Part shown: positions 53,463 through 62,198 of the stretch, piece after piece
Numbering within the stretch: the first letter of the stretch is position 1
How the letters are laid out: each line of letters begins with the position of its first letter
Source of the DNA: an uncultured Marinobacter sp.
Lineage (GTDB): Bacteria; Pseudomonadota; Gammaproteobacteria; Pseudomonadales; Oleiphilaceae
DNA length: 64,000 nt
Direction of reading: 5' to 3'
NCBI RefSeq assembly: GCF_947259545.1
Contig: NZ_CAMYMK010000002.1
Span: 310,001 to 374,000 of the forward strand
Translations under genes and position numbers: made by a program
Notes under the pieces: model-generated
Told to the model about the DNA's origin: nothing
What the model saw: only the letters and a program-made list of their open reading frames with translations
The model's database searches: none

Positions 53463-55192
53463 ATAAGGGTTTTCTTGTTGCCATCCTCGCCGGGCTGATG
53501 CCGTTGCCGTTGTTGGCTGGTGAGTACGATATTTCCGTTGACCGGGTCCAGATTGATACCGGGGATTTCGTCAAGGAAGGCATTGGCTACAATGGTGCGT
53601 CCCCCGGGCCGGTATTGCGGTTCAAGGAAGGGGAAGAGGTGACCATCAATGTCACCAATAACCTGGACGAAATGACGTCCATCCACTGGCACGGCCTGAT
53701 TCTGCCCTTTGAGCAGGATGGTGTGCCGGGCATCAGCTTCCCCGGCATCAAGCCGGGAGAGACCTTTACCTACCAGTTCCCTGTTGTCCAGAACGGTACC
53801 TACTGGTTTCACAGCCACTCGGGCTTTCAGGAGCCTGACGGAGCGTTTGGTGCCATCGTCATTGAGCCCGAAGGGCGGGAACCGTTCCGGTACGATCGCG
53901 AATACGTGGTTCAGTTGACGGATAAACATCCCCACTCCGGTGACCGCATCATGCGGAACCTGAAAATGATGCCTGATTACTACAACCGGCAGCAGCAAAC
54001 GGTCGGTGAGTTCTTTTCGGACGCTTCACAGAACGGGCTGATGAATACACTCCGGGATCGTATGGCCTGGGGCGGCATGCGCATGATGAAGGCGGATGTC
54101 GAGGACGTGCAGGGTTTTACCGGCATGATCAACGGCAAGGGCCCCGAGCAGAACTGGACTGGTTTGTTCGAGCCCGGTGAGCGCATCCGTCTGAGGTTCA
54201 TCAACTCATCCGCCATGACCTATTTCGACGTTCGGATTCCAGGATTGGATATGACAGTTGTGCAGGCTGACGGCAATAACGTCCAGCCGGTCAACGTCGA
54301 CGAGTTTCGGATTGGCGTTGCGGAGACCTACGATGTGATCGTCCGCCCTAAGGACGCGCAGGCGTACACGATTTTTGCCGAGTCCATGGGCCGTTCAGGC
54401 TATGCAAGGGCCACGCTTGCTCCGGAAGAGGGGATGGAAGCGTCGGTCCCACCGATGCGTGAGCCCGCCCGGCTAACCATGGCTGATATGTCTGGTATGC
54501 ATGGAATGGATCATGGCGGCATGGACCACGGTGATATGTCGGCGTCGGACGGTATGGACCAGACGGCGATGGCCGGTATGGATCATTCCGGCATGGCAAA
54601 CATGGATCATTCTTCCATGGCCGGTATGGATCACGGCGCCATGGCCGGGGGCGACGGTAAGGCAAGTGATCCGTTCTATGCCAAGGGTAGCGGTATTACG
54701 CCGGTCGCAGCCAACGGTGGCAAGTTTCTCTCCTACGCGGATCTGAAAGCTCAGAAACCGCTCTACGAAGAGCGGGAACCGACCCGGGAAATTGAGCTCC
54801 GTCTCACCGGTAACATGGAGCGTTACACCTGGAGCATCAATGGCGTCAAATATGAAGATGCAGATCCTATCCGTCTTAACTATGGCGAGCGGGTCCGGTT
54901 CAAATTCGTTAACGAAACCATGATGACGCATCCAATGCACCTCCACGGCATGTGGTCGATCCTGGACGTTGGCGCGGGTGAGTGGAACCCCATCAAGCAT
55001 ACCGTCAACGTGCAGCCCGGCACGACTGTCTATATGGAAACCGAAGTCGACGCGCCGGGACAGTGGGCCTTCCATTGCCATCTGTCGTATCACGCGGCAG
55101 CTGGTATGTTCCGCAAAGTGATTGTTGAGGGTGGTCCTCAGTCATCTCAGGCAAACTCATCGGCGGCGACCAAACAGGGAGGTGGCGCATGA
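53459..55192 (+). CDS. copA: Copper-resistance multicopper oxidase CopA
   Basis: A periplasmic multicopper oxidase that oxidises Cu(I), 577 residues. Copper motifs: HWHGLILP (about residue 75), WFHSHSGFQ, MTHPMHLHGMW and FHCHLSYHAAAGMF. A Met/His-rich domain (about 341-398) has repeats of MDH-x-x-MA. The signal peptide (MNKGFLVAILAGLMPLPLLAG) lacks the twin-arginine motif usual in CopA/PcoA, so Sec export is indicated. It overlaps the cupredoxin gene and copB by 4 bp each (ATGA). The symbol follows the multicopper oxidase use of copA, not the ATPase use. Confidence 0.93.
   Translation: MNKGFLVAILAGLMPLPLLAGEYDISVDRVQIDTGDFVKEGIGYNGASPGPVLRFKEGEEVTINVTNNLDEMTSIHWHGLILPFEQDGVPGISFPGIKPGETFTYQFPVVQNGTYWFHSHSGFQEPDGAFGAIVIEPEGREPFRYDREYVVQLTDKHPHSGDRIMRNLKMMPDYYNRQQQTVGEFFSDASQNGLMNTLRDRMAWGGMRMMKADVEDVQGFTGMINGKGPEQNWTGLFEPGERIRLRFINSSAMTYFDVRIPGLDMTVVQADGNNVQPVNVDEFRIGVAETYDVIVRPKDAQAYTIFAESMGRSGYARATLAPEEGMEASVPPMREPARLTMADMSGMHGMDHGGMDHGDMSASDGMDQTAMAGMDHSGMANMDHSSMAGMDHGAMAGGDGKASDPFYAKGSGITPVAANGGKFLSYADLKAQKPLYEEREPTREIELRLTGNMERYTWSINGVKYEDADPIRLNYGERVRFKFVNETMMTHPMHLHGMWSILDVGAGEWNPIKHTVNVQPGTTVYMETEVDAPGQWAFHCHLSYHAAAGMFRKVIVEGGPQSSQANSSAATKQGGGA
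54569..54640 (+). repeat. 24-bp tandem repeats in copA (MAGMDHSG-type octapeptides)
   Basis: Three consecutive 24-bp units encode MAGMDHSG, MANMDHSS and MAGMDHGA. Each provides Met and His residues of a Cu(I)-binding Met-rich loop. The repeat number is likely variable between strains. Confidence 0.85.
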
Positions 55193-55938
55193 GTCGTATC
55201 CGATCTTTTGTGACTGTCAGTCTGCTTGGCGCACTCATACTGCCAGTGGCTGCGACGGCTAAGGAAATGATTGCTGACACCACTGAACGGAAACAGGCAT
55301 TGACGTCATGGGGCATCCAGTTCGAAGAATTTGAATACCGGTACAGTGACGACGATGAAGAGCTTGGAGTCTGGAATGCAGATATCTTCTACGGAACCGA
55401 CGATCTGAAAGTCCGGTGGTTGACGAAAGGCGAGTACGCCATTGAAGAGCAGGCTTATGAGCAACTGGAAAACCAGTTGGTTGGCCAGGTTCCCATCTCC
55501 ACGTTCTTCGACGCCAAGGCCGGTGTTCGATTCGACACGCCTGAGGGACCGGACCGGACTTATGCCGTCCTTGGCGTTGCCGGGCTGGCACCGCAATGGT
55601 TCGAGATAGATGCAAACCTGTATGTGAGCGACGAGGGCGACACTTCTGCCGAACTGGATGCCGAGTACGAGTTGCTGCTCACCAACTATTGGATTCTGGC
55701 AGCGACGCTGGACGCCACTGTGGCGTTCAGTGAGGATCGGGAAATTGGTGTCGGCAAGGGACTGGTTTCTACTGAAACCGGCCTCAGGCTGAGCTATGAC
55801 CTGATCGACCGCTCCTTCTCGCCCTATGTGGGCGTGGTCCATGAGCGCAAGTACGGCGATACCGCCGACTTCGCTGAAGAGGAAGGCGGAGGTACGGAAG
55901 ACTGGTTTGCCGTGGTCGGCGCCAGAATCTCCTTCTGA
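55189..55938 (+). CDS. copB: Copper-resistance outer-membrane protein CopB
   Basis: A 249-residue protein with a signal peptide (about 1-24, ending ATAKE) and an outer-membrane beta-barrel body (PF05275 family). Family segments: WGIQFEEFEYRYSDDDEEL, WLTKGEYAIEEQAYEQLENQLV and a C-terminus ending in Phe (VVGARISF). The Met/His-rich N-terminal region of plasmid-borne CopB/PcoB is missing here. It overlaps copA by 4 bp and is followed by a strong terminator. Confidence 0.9.
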   Translation: MSRIRSFVTVSLLGALILPVAATAKEMIADTTERKQALTSWGIQFEEFEYRYSDDDEELGVWNADIFYGTDDLKVRWLTKGEYAIEEQAYEQLENQLVGQVPISTFFDAKAGVRFDTPEGPDRTYAVLGVAGLAPQWFEIDANLYVSDEGDTSAELDAEYELLLTNYWILAATLDATVAFSEDREIGVGKGLVSTETGLRLSYDLIDRSFSPYVGVVHERKYGDTADFAEEEGGGTEDWFAVVGARISF

Positions 55939-55949
55939 TCCTGGTTCTG

Positions 55950-55982
55950 ACGGGCCCTGGGTGTCTCCCTGGGCCCGTTTTT
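55950..55982 (+). terminator. Rho-independent terminator after copB
   Basis: The stem ACGGGCCC (55950-55957) pairs with GGGCCCGT (55971-55978). An inner GGG/CCC pairing forms above a T-T mismatch, and TTTTT follows. Confidence 0.9.
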
Positions 55983-55992
55983 GCTCTGTGAT

Positions 55993-56006
55993 TTGACTTG
56001 CGTCAA
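55993..56006. promoter_or_regulatory. FNR/Anr-type dyad before the APC permease-ATPase block
   Basis: TTGAC-TTGC-GTCAA: perfect 5-bp arms matching FNR consensus TTGAT-N4-ATCAA at eight of ten positions. A possible -10, TATAGA (56060-56065), lies about 70 bp from its centre, as in class I FNR promoters. Confidence 0.65.
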
Positions 56007-56212
56007 CCTGCCTCGAAGTCCCCGCCCGTTTTCAGTCGCAGTTCAGTTAAGGGTGCTGTTATAGAGGAACAGAAACTAACGGCGGGATGGTGGACTCGCC
56101 GAAAACTTGCATGGTACCGGTTCACAGAGGACAACGTCCGGGCCAATGCCAAACATGAGCCGTTTTGCTGCTCCAAAATTCCACCAATGAAGCGGAAATA
56201 GCAGGAGGCTGA

Positions 56213-57568
56213 ATGCAGGAAGAGCAGGACAGAACGACTCGTTATCAGGAGGGCAGCCTTTCTCTTCCGGGAACTGTCATGCTGGGCACTGGCGTTATGA
56301 TTGGCGCTGGCATCTTCGCACTTACCGGGCAAATGGCGCAGATGACAGGCGTTCTTTTCCCGCTGGCATTTCTCGCTGCCGCGGTGATCGTTGGCTTCAG
56401 CGCCTACTCCTACATCAAGATCTCCAACGCCTGGCCCTCTGCCGGCGGCATCGGCATGTACTTGCACAAGGCCTACGGAAACCGGCTGCCCACCGCTTTC
56501 AATGCACTGCTGATGTACTTTTCCATGGTGATCGCCCAGAGTTTCCTGGCCCGCACGTTCGGCTCTTACACCATGCAGCTTTTTGGTGGTGACCCAAGCG
56601 GCCGTATGGTGCCCATTCTCGGGGTGTCACTCATCCTGGCGGCCTTTCTTGTCAATCTGTTGGGCAACCGACTGATTCAGGGCGTGGCATCCTTCATCGG
56701 GGTTCTGAAAATCGGAGGCATACTGATTTTCGGGCTGGTGGGTGTCTGGATCGCCGACAGCCTTGCGGTCGATTTCTCGACTCCCGGAGAGGCTGGAACC
56801 GTCAGCAATTTCCTGGGCGCAACTGCGCTGGGGATACTGGCCTTCAAGGGCTTCACCACCATTACCAACAGCGGTTCCGAGGTCAAAGACCCTCACCGGA
56901 ACGTTGGTCGCGCCATCGTTATTTCCATCGCCGCCTGCGTGGTGATCTACACTCTGGTGGGGTTTGCCGTTGCCAGTAATCTGTCACTGGCGGAAATCAT
57001 CGAGACCCGGGACTACTCCCTTGCCGCGGCCGCGCGCCCGGCACTGGGTGATTATGGTGTCTGGTTTACGGTGGCGATTGCCATGATGGCTACCGCCGGC
57101 GGTATTCTGGCCAGCATCTTTGCCGTTTCGCGCATGCTGGCGATGCTGACCGAGATGAAACTGGTTCCGCACAGTCACTTCGGCATGCCTGGCAGCATCC
57201 AGAAGCATACGTTGGTCTACACTGTGGTTCTGGGGCTGATTCTTACTGCATTTTTCGATCTTTCCCGGATTGCCGCGTTGGGCATTGTGTTTTACCTGAT
57301 TATGGATATTGCCATTCACTGGGGTGTACTTCGCTATCTGCGCAAGGACATAAATGCCAACGCCTGGGTGCCGGCGACCGCCATTGTGCTGGATATGCTC
57401 GCACTTGGAGGCTTTGTCTGGGTCAAGCTTAATACCGACCCGTTTGTCATCGGCGTGGCGGTCGTCACGATGGTTGTGATCGCGGTCGCGGAGCAAATCT
57501 TCCTGAAAAGATCAGGGGGGATTCAGGCTCCCGAGGGTGTGCATTCCCAGGCACATCATCACCACTAA
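56213..57568 (+). CDS. APC superfamily permease with C-terminal His tail
   Basis: A 451-residue inner-membrane permease with about twelve segments. The TM1 APC motif is SLSLPGTVMLGTGVMIGAGIFALTGQ; TM6 region LGILAFKGFTTITNSGSEVKDPHRNVGRAI is the second signature. It is closest in layout to amino-acid permeases, but the substrate is unknown. The protein ends QAHHHH, an uncommon feature that may bind metal. Start ATG at 56213 follows GGAGGCTGA. It begins the block APC permease - 75-residue membrane protein - Cu ATPase - helical protein, and is separated from copB by a terminator and an FNR-like dyad. Confidence 0.88.
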   Translation: MQEEQDRTTRYQEGSLSLPGTVMLGTGVMIGAGIFALTGQMAQMTGVLFPLAFLAAAVIVGFSAYSYIKISNAWPSAGGIGMYLHKAYGNRLPTAFNALLMYFSMVIAQSFLARTFGSYTMQLFGGDPSGRMVPILGVSLILAAFLVNLLGNRLIQGVASFIGVLKIGGILIFGLVGVWIADSLAVDFSTPGEAGTVSNFLGATALGILAFKGFTTITNSGSEVKDPHRNVGRAIVISIAACVVIYTLVGFAVASNLSLAEIIETRDYSLAAAARPALGDYGVWFTVAIAMMATAGGILASIFAVSRMLAMLTEMKLVPHSHFGMPGSIQKHTLVYTVVLGLILTAFFDLSRIAALGIVFYLIMDIAIHWGVLRYLRKDINANAWVPATAIVLDMLALGGFVWVKLNTDPFVIGVAVVTMVVIAVAEQIFLKRSGGIQAPEGVHSQAHHHH

Positions 57569-57597
57569 AGCTATACCCAGGAACGGAGACTCATACC

Positions 57598-57825
57598 ATG
57601 ATGGGAAATAACATGTTTGGTAACACCATGTGGGCAGGGCACTGGCTGTGGATGCTGGTGATCGCCATCGTCGTTGTCATTCCGGCCTGGCGTATATGCC
57701 AGCGTACCGGGTATCCGGGCTGGATGGGCCTCCTGATACTGATTCCGGTCATTAATCTTTTTCTACTCTACTTTATTGCTTTTACGGATTGGCCGGCAGA
57801 CAAAACTGGAGACCGCAATGGCTGA
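57598..57825 (+). CDS. 75-residue membrane protein, Met/Trp-rich N-terminus
   Basis: A small inner-membrane protein with two hydrophobic segments (about 16-32 and 42-62), separated by the loop [11 protein letters not shown]. That loop with the following [16 protein letters not shown] is typical of a widespread small-protein group without known function. The first 20 residues have four Met, one His and three Trp. It lies 30 bp after the APC permease and its last 8 bp overlap the ATPase start, so translation of the two is probably coupled. It may be an accessory subunit of the ATPase, by position only. Confidence 0.75.
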   Translation: MMGNNMFGNTMWAGHWLWMLVIAIVVVIPAWRICQRTGYPGWMGLLILIPVINLFLLYFIAFTDWPADKTGDRNG

Positions 57826-60190
57826 GCACCAACATGCCCATCACCATGATCATCACCAGCATGCCGATCACCAAGATGAATCCGGCGAGCATACTGTCAA
57901 GGACCCGGTTTGCGGTATGTCGGTGGATCCGCACACCGCGGAACATCGAAGTCAGCATGGCGGTAAAACCTGGTATTTCTGTTCGTCACGCTGCCAGTCC
58001 CGGTTCGATGAGGACCCCGAAAAGTACCTGGGTGAAGATCAGAAGCAGCAAGAGCCGGTAGCGCCGGGCACCATGTACACGTGCCCCATGCATCCGGAAA
58101 TTCGACAGCCGGGACCGGGAGACTGCCCCATCTGCGGTATGGCTCTGGAGCCGGAGCAAGTGAGCCTGGATGACGGACCCTCCGCAGAGCTTACGGATAT
58201 GACCCGCCGATTCTGGATCGGACTGGTTCTGACCTTGCCGGTGCTGGTGCTGGAAATGGGTGGGCACCTGACCGGGCTCGATCACATTGTGGCCCCGCAA
58301 ATGTCCAACTGGATTCAACTGGTGCTGGCAACGCCGGTCGTCCTCTGGTGTGGCTGGCCGTTCTTTGTCCGGGGCTGGAAGTCCGTGGTCAGTCGTAACC
58401 TGAATATGTTCACACTGATTTCCATTGGTACCGGTGTGGCGTTGGTTTACAGCCTGGTGGCGACTCTGGCGCCTCAGGTTTTCCCGACGGCCTTTCGACA
58501 GGACGATGGCTCGGTTGCGGTGTATTTCGAGGCGGCAGCGGTCATCGTGGTGCTGGTGTTGCTGGGGCAGGTGCTGGAACTGCGAGCGCGAGAGAAAACC
58601 TCCGGTGCCATCAAAGCCTTGCTGGATCTGGCTCCCGCAACGGCCCGGAAGCTGGATGATGAGGGAGGTGAGTCGGATGTGTCGTTGGACCAGGTCAAGG
58701 TTGGCGATCGCCTGCGGGTTCGCCCCGGGGACAAGGTGCCGCTGGACGGCGAGGTACTTGAAGGTAACTCCAATGTGGATGAATCCATGGTGACCGGTGA
58801 GCCCCTGGCGGTCAGCAAGAAGTCCGGCGATCAGGTGATCGGCGGCAGTATCAACCAGCAGGGCAGCTTCATCATGCGGGCCGACAAGGTTGGCCGGGAT
58901 ACCATGTTGTCCCAGATTGTGCAGATGGTGGCCAGTGCCCAGCGCAGTCGTGCGCCCATTCAGGGTCTGGCAGACAAGGTGGCGGGTTATTTTGTGCCAG
59001 CTGTGATCGTGATCGCCATTATCGCCTTTATTGTCTGGTCATTCGTCGGGCCGACGCCTCCTATGGCATTTGGCCTGATTGCCGCGGTGAGCGTGTTGAT
59101 CATCGCCTGCCCCTGTGCCCTGGGCCTGGCAACCCCCATGTCCATCATGGTCGGTGTTGGGCGGGGCGCCCAAAGCGGTGTGCTGATCCGCGATGCGGAA
59201 GCCCTGGAGCGCATGGAGAAGGTGGATACCGTGGTGGTGGACAAAACCGGCACACTGACCGAAGGCAAGCCTCAGGTCACAAAGCTGGTTACCTCCGAGG
59301 GATTCAGTGAGGAGGAACTGATGCGGTTTGCCGGCGGCCTGGAGAAGGGCAGTGAGCATCCGCTGGCCCACGCCATTCTCGACAAAGCCATAGCGATGGA
59401 CTTGCAGCTGCCGGATGCCGAAGGCTTCGATTCCCCGAACGGCAAAGGCGTGACTGGCAAGATTGAGGGGCAGCAGGTACTGATTGGCAATCGTTTGCTG
59501 ATGGAAGCCGAAGGCGTCGATACCTCGAACTTTGAATCTGAGGCTGACCAGCTCCGAAGGGATGGGGCCACCGTTATTTTTGCAGCCGTCGACGGCAAAG
59601 TGGCCGGCCTGCTCGCCATCGCCGACCCGGTGAAGGAAACCACCGAAGCTGCCATTTCAGCCTTGCAGAAAGATGGCATCCGGGTAGTGATGCTGACCGG
59701 TGACAACCGTACCTCGGCCGAGGCGGTTGCCCGCAAGCTTCATATTGATGAAGTTGAGGCGGAAGTCCTGCCGGAAGACAAGGGCAAGATTGTTCAGCGC
59801 CTGAAAGACGAGGGCCGTATTGTAGTCATGGCCGGCGATGGCGTGAATGATGCGCCCGCCCTGGCGACTGCCGATGTGGGTGTGGCTATGGGTACCGGTA
59901 CCGATGTGGCTATCGAAAGTGCCGGTATTACGTTGTTGCGAGGCGATCTGATGGGGATTGTGGAAGCACGGCGGTTGTCGCTCGGGACCATGCGCAATAT
60001 CCGGCAGAACCTGTTTTTTGCCTTTATATACAACTCCGCCGGCGTTCCCATTGCAGCGGGTGTCCTGTATCCGTTTTTCGGCATACTGCTGTCTCCTATT
60101 TTCGCGGCGGCCGCCATGTCCCTTTCCTCGGTCAGCGTGATTGTGAATGCGCTGAGATTGAGGGTGATCAAACTCGGGAATAACAACTAG
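57818..60190 (+). CDS. Copper-translocating P1B-type ATPase with His-rich and YHS N-terminus
   Basis: A 790-residue metal exporter from [13 protein letters not shown] (ATG at 57818, with GGAG upstream). N-terminal modules: a His cluster (1-22), a YHS-type domain (about 27-70, [11 protein letters not shown] and [11 protein letters not shown]), a heavy-metal-binding domain (about 84-112, [22 protein letters not shown]). Then a P1B core: [10 protein letters not shown] (about Cys431-Cys433), DKTGTLTEG with Asp475, SEHPLAHAI, and GDGVNDAPA near residue 673. The CPC motif indicates Cu(I)/Ag(I). No HMA (GMTC) domain is present. An upstream in-frame extension overlaps the small membrane gene and is not family-like. 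Confidence 0.95.
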   Translation: MAEHQHAHHHDHHQHADHQDESGEHTVKDPVCGMSVDPHTAEHRSQHGGKTWYFCSSRCQSRFDEDPEKYLGEDQKQQEPVAPGTMYTCPMHPEIRQPGPGDCPICGMALEPEQVSLDDGPSAELTDMTRRFWIGLVLTLPVLVLEMGGHLTGLDHIVAPQMSNWIQLVLATPVVLWCGWPFFVRGWKSVVSRNLNMFTLISIGTGVALVYSLVATLAPQVFPTAFRQDDGSVAVYFEAAAVIVVLVLLGQVLELRAREKTSGAIKALLDLAPATARKLDDEGGESDVSLDQVKVGDRLRVRPGDKVPLDGEVLEGNSNVDESMVTGEPLAVSKKSGDQVIGGSINQQGSFIMRADKVGRDTMLSQIVQMVASAQRSRAPIQGLADKVAGYFVPAVIVIAIIAFIVWSFVGPTPPMAFGLIAAVSVLIIACPCALGLATPMSIMVGVGRGAQSGVLIRDAEALERMEKVDTVVVDKTGTLTEGKPQVTKLVTSEGFSEEELMRFAGGLEKGSEHPLAHAILDKAIAMDLQLPDAEGFDSPNGKGVTGKIEGQQVLIGNRLLMEAEGVDTSNFESEADQLRRDGATVIFAAVDGKVAGLLAIADPVKETTEAAISALQKDGIRVVMLTGDNRTSAEAVARKLHIDEVEAEVLPEDKGKIVQRLKDEGRIVVMAGDGVNDAPALATADVGVAMGTGTDVAIESAGITLLRGDLMGIVEARRLSLGTMRNIRQNLFFAFIYNSAGVPIAAGVLYPFFGILLSPIFAAAAMSLSSVSVIVNALRLRVIKLGNNN

Positions 60191-60248
60191 ACTTCTCTAT
60201 TGAAGCCGGTGTTCATACACCGTGGGCGCGGAAAGAGGAAATGACAGT

Positions 60249-60707
60249 ATGGAGATCAAGACATTCGGTGAACTGATCGACTGGACCCGGGATCTGCACC
60301 AGCATCTTGCGCGGTGTCTTGGGCATTGCGCCACTCTCCATGAGGAGGAGAGAGCGAGAGCTCTGCTGGATTACCTCTCATACCACGAAGCTGAGCTGGC
60401 CCGGATTGTCACAGAGTTCGAGAATCAGGGAGATGCAAAGGCCATGGACACCAGGGTTTACGACTACCTCTCACACAATCCTGTCAAAACCCACAGAACC
60501 TGCGATAAGCCATACGAAAAACTCGACTTTGAAGGCATCTGCCATGAGGTCTTCGACTTTCATGATCAGATTGTCGATCTCTATAAGACATTGATCGGTG
60601 TAGCAGTGATTCCCGAAGCAAAAGAGTTGTTAGAGTCACTCTTAACCATGGAGCAAAACGAATCCATGCGTCTGGCCCATCAGATTGGGCGAATGGAAGA
60701 TCTCTAA
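60249..60707 (+). CDS. Uncharacterised small helical protein, possible ferritin-like fold
   Basis: A 152-residue cytosolic protein from the ATG at 60249 (AGAGGAA upstream). It is predicted helical throughout. His, Glu and Cys residues recur in a helix-bundle pattern: LHQHLARCLGHC, YLSYHEAELARIVTEFE, HEVFDFHDQIVDLYK, and MEQNESMRLAHQ near the end. This recalls rubrerythrin- or hemerythrin-like four-helix bundles with a metal site, but no family can be named. It lies 58 bp after the ATPase gene in the FNR-preceded block, so a role in metal storage or oxygen response is possible but inferred. Confidence 0.65.
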   Translation: MEIKTFGELIDWTRDLHQHLARCLGHCATLHEEERARALLDYLSYHEAELARIVTEFENQGDAKAMDTRVYDYLSHNPVKTHRTCDKPYEKLDFEGICHEVFDFHDQIVDLYKTLIGVAVIPEAKELLESLLTMEQNESMRLAHQIGRMEDL

Positions 60708-61074
60708 AGGGTGTTGATACCTGAGGCAGTATCCGGTGGTACGTAGACAGGGATTATGGATTCTGCCAATCACCTAAAAGCCTTCCTGATCGGCATTGAT
60801 ACGCACTAGGAACCCGTCACCTTCATGCGGGACGACTGTGAAGTCGTGCCTCTCGGCCAGTCAGGGGCAATTCAAGTCCTGGTCTTATTGCCGGGTTTCT
60901 CTTTTCCACGTTGATCCACGTCAAATAGATAAACCATTCGGGATGGTTTTCAGCTCTGTTTCAGCTAGGCATGTTCAGCTCAGAGTGAGGCATTTTCTTG
61001 TTCGCAAGCATGCAAGCATCGCTAATCCGGCGATAAATAAACATTCTCTGTCGTTCTGATCGCAAGGTGACCTT
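60708..61074. other. Intergenic region before the beta-propeller gene
   Basis: A 367-bp stretch without a convincing gene. A frame of 87 codons (60796-61059) has no good start or family. It holds the FNR-type dyad at 60911-60924, inside a block that is AT-richer than its flanks; no -10 stands out at the class II distance. No hairpin with a U-tract is present. Confidence 0.6.
60911..60924. promoter_or_regulatory. FNR/Anr-type dyad before the beta-propeller/ABC block
   Basis: TTGAT-CCAC-GTCAA matches TTGAT-N4-ATCAA at nine of ten positions. It lies 151 bp before the start of the beta-propeller gene. Confidence 0.72.
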
Positions 61075-62145
61075 ATGAAATGCCAGTCGCGCAAGCAGTG
61101 GTTTGCAGGTCTTACCGCAGTGTTTTTGATGAGTCTGTCATTAGCCGTGTGGGGCGGCGGCAGCCGCGCCTTCATCCCCATGGGGACGGCGGATTCCGTA
61201 GGTGTTCTGGATCTGGAAAGTCGCCGTTTGACGTCGACGATCCCGGGCACGGTTAATACCCATGGTTCCGCACTGACGCCGGATGGTCGCCATCTCATTG
61301 TGGGTAGCTTAACCGCCCACGACAATGAGGAATCGCCCGTTCGCCCGGAGAGCGTCACGCAAGATGAACATGCCTCCCACCATGGAGCACAGGACGGCGC
61401 GGCTCCAAAGCAGCCGAGTACGGGGCGAATCTATGTGGTAGATACCCGCAGCCACGAAATTGTCAGCGTTTTTGAAGTGCCGGGGCCAGTGCATCATGTC
61501 CTGGTAACGCAGGAAGGCCGTTACGCCGTTTCCACGCACCCGTTGGGCGGGGGTATCAGTGTTGTTGATCTGCATTCGGGAAAAGTCGTTGAAGTAATCG
61601 CCACAGGCCCCTCCCCCAATTACATTACGATGGCTGCCGACGGCCAGACGTTATTCGTCAGTAACACCGGCAACGGCACAATCAGTGAGGTGGATACCAG
61701 AAACTGGTTCGTGGAGCGTAATGTGCTCATAGGCGGCGGGCCAGAGCACATGGCGCTCGCTCCCGACGACGATCTTCTTTATATCAATGACGTTTCCTCC
61801 GGTGAAGTGGTGGCTCTCAAGCTTTCCGAAGGTGCTGTCACTGCACGTTATGAAGTTGGGGCGAATCCTCATGGTCTGGGGTTGAGTGCCGACGGCCAGG
61901 TTCTTTTTGCGACCAGCCAGGGCGATGAAAGGGTCATTCGCATAGAGCTCAACCGAAACGCCAGCAAAAGTGTACAGCTGGCCCCCGCTCCCTATCACCT
62001 GGCAGTGTCCCCTGTCGATGGCAGCATACTGGTCACCAGTCGGGGCGAGGCCAAGCTCTGGGTGCTCGATCCGGTATCACTCGCCATTGTTGATGAGGTT
62101 TCACTGGATGGGATAGGTCATCAGATATCGATTGAGAGCCGGTAA
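61075..62145 (+). CDS. YncE-like beta-propeller protein (periplasmic)
   Basis: A 356-residue protein with an N-terminal hydrophobic signal (about 12-26; ending AVWGGG). The body has repeated blades of the YncE/cytochrome d1-like type: VGVLDLESRRLTSTIPG, GRIYVVDTRSHEIVSVFEVPG, GGISVVDLHSGKVVEVIATG, LFVSNTGNGTISEVDTRN, and more, about seven blades in total. A polar His/Asp-rich insert lies near residues 85-110 (EHASHHGAQDG). No heme-binding CxxCH motif is present. It heads the block with the LolA-like gene (53 bp later). The FNR dyad upstream suggests anaerobic expression. Confidence 0.82.
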   Translation: MKCQSRKQWFAGLTAVFLMSLSLAVWGGGSRAFIPMGTADSVGVLDLESRRLTSTIPGTVNTHGSALTPDGRHLIVGSLTAHDNEESPVRPESVTQDEHASHHGAQDGAAPKQPSTGRIYVVDTRSHEIVSVFEVPGPVHHVLVTQEGRYAVSTHPLGGGISVVDLHSGKVVEVIATGPSPNYITMAADGQTLFVSNTGNGTISEVDTRNWFVERNVLIGGGPEHMALAPDDDLLYINDVSSGEVVALKLSEGAVTARYEVGANPHGLGLSADGQVLFATSQGDERVIRIELNRNASKSVQLAPAPYHLAVSPVDGSILVTSRGEAKLWVLDPVSLAIVDEVSLDGIGHQISIESR

Positions 62146-62198
62146 CTAACGGGGATTGGGGCGTCCGGCGCGAAGATAACTGAGAAAGGACATGACCA

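Noticed and set aside
55998..56201. 67-codon plus-strand frame after copB
   Set aside because: No ribosome-binding site, no recognisable composition or domain, and it overlaps the probable promoter and FNR-like dyad.
60796..61059. 87-codon frame before the beta-propeller gene
   Set aside because: No plausible start with a ribosome-binding site; it runs through the FNR dyad and resembles no family.
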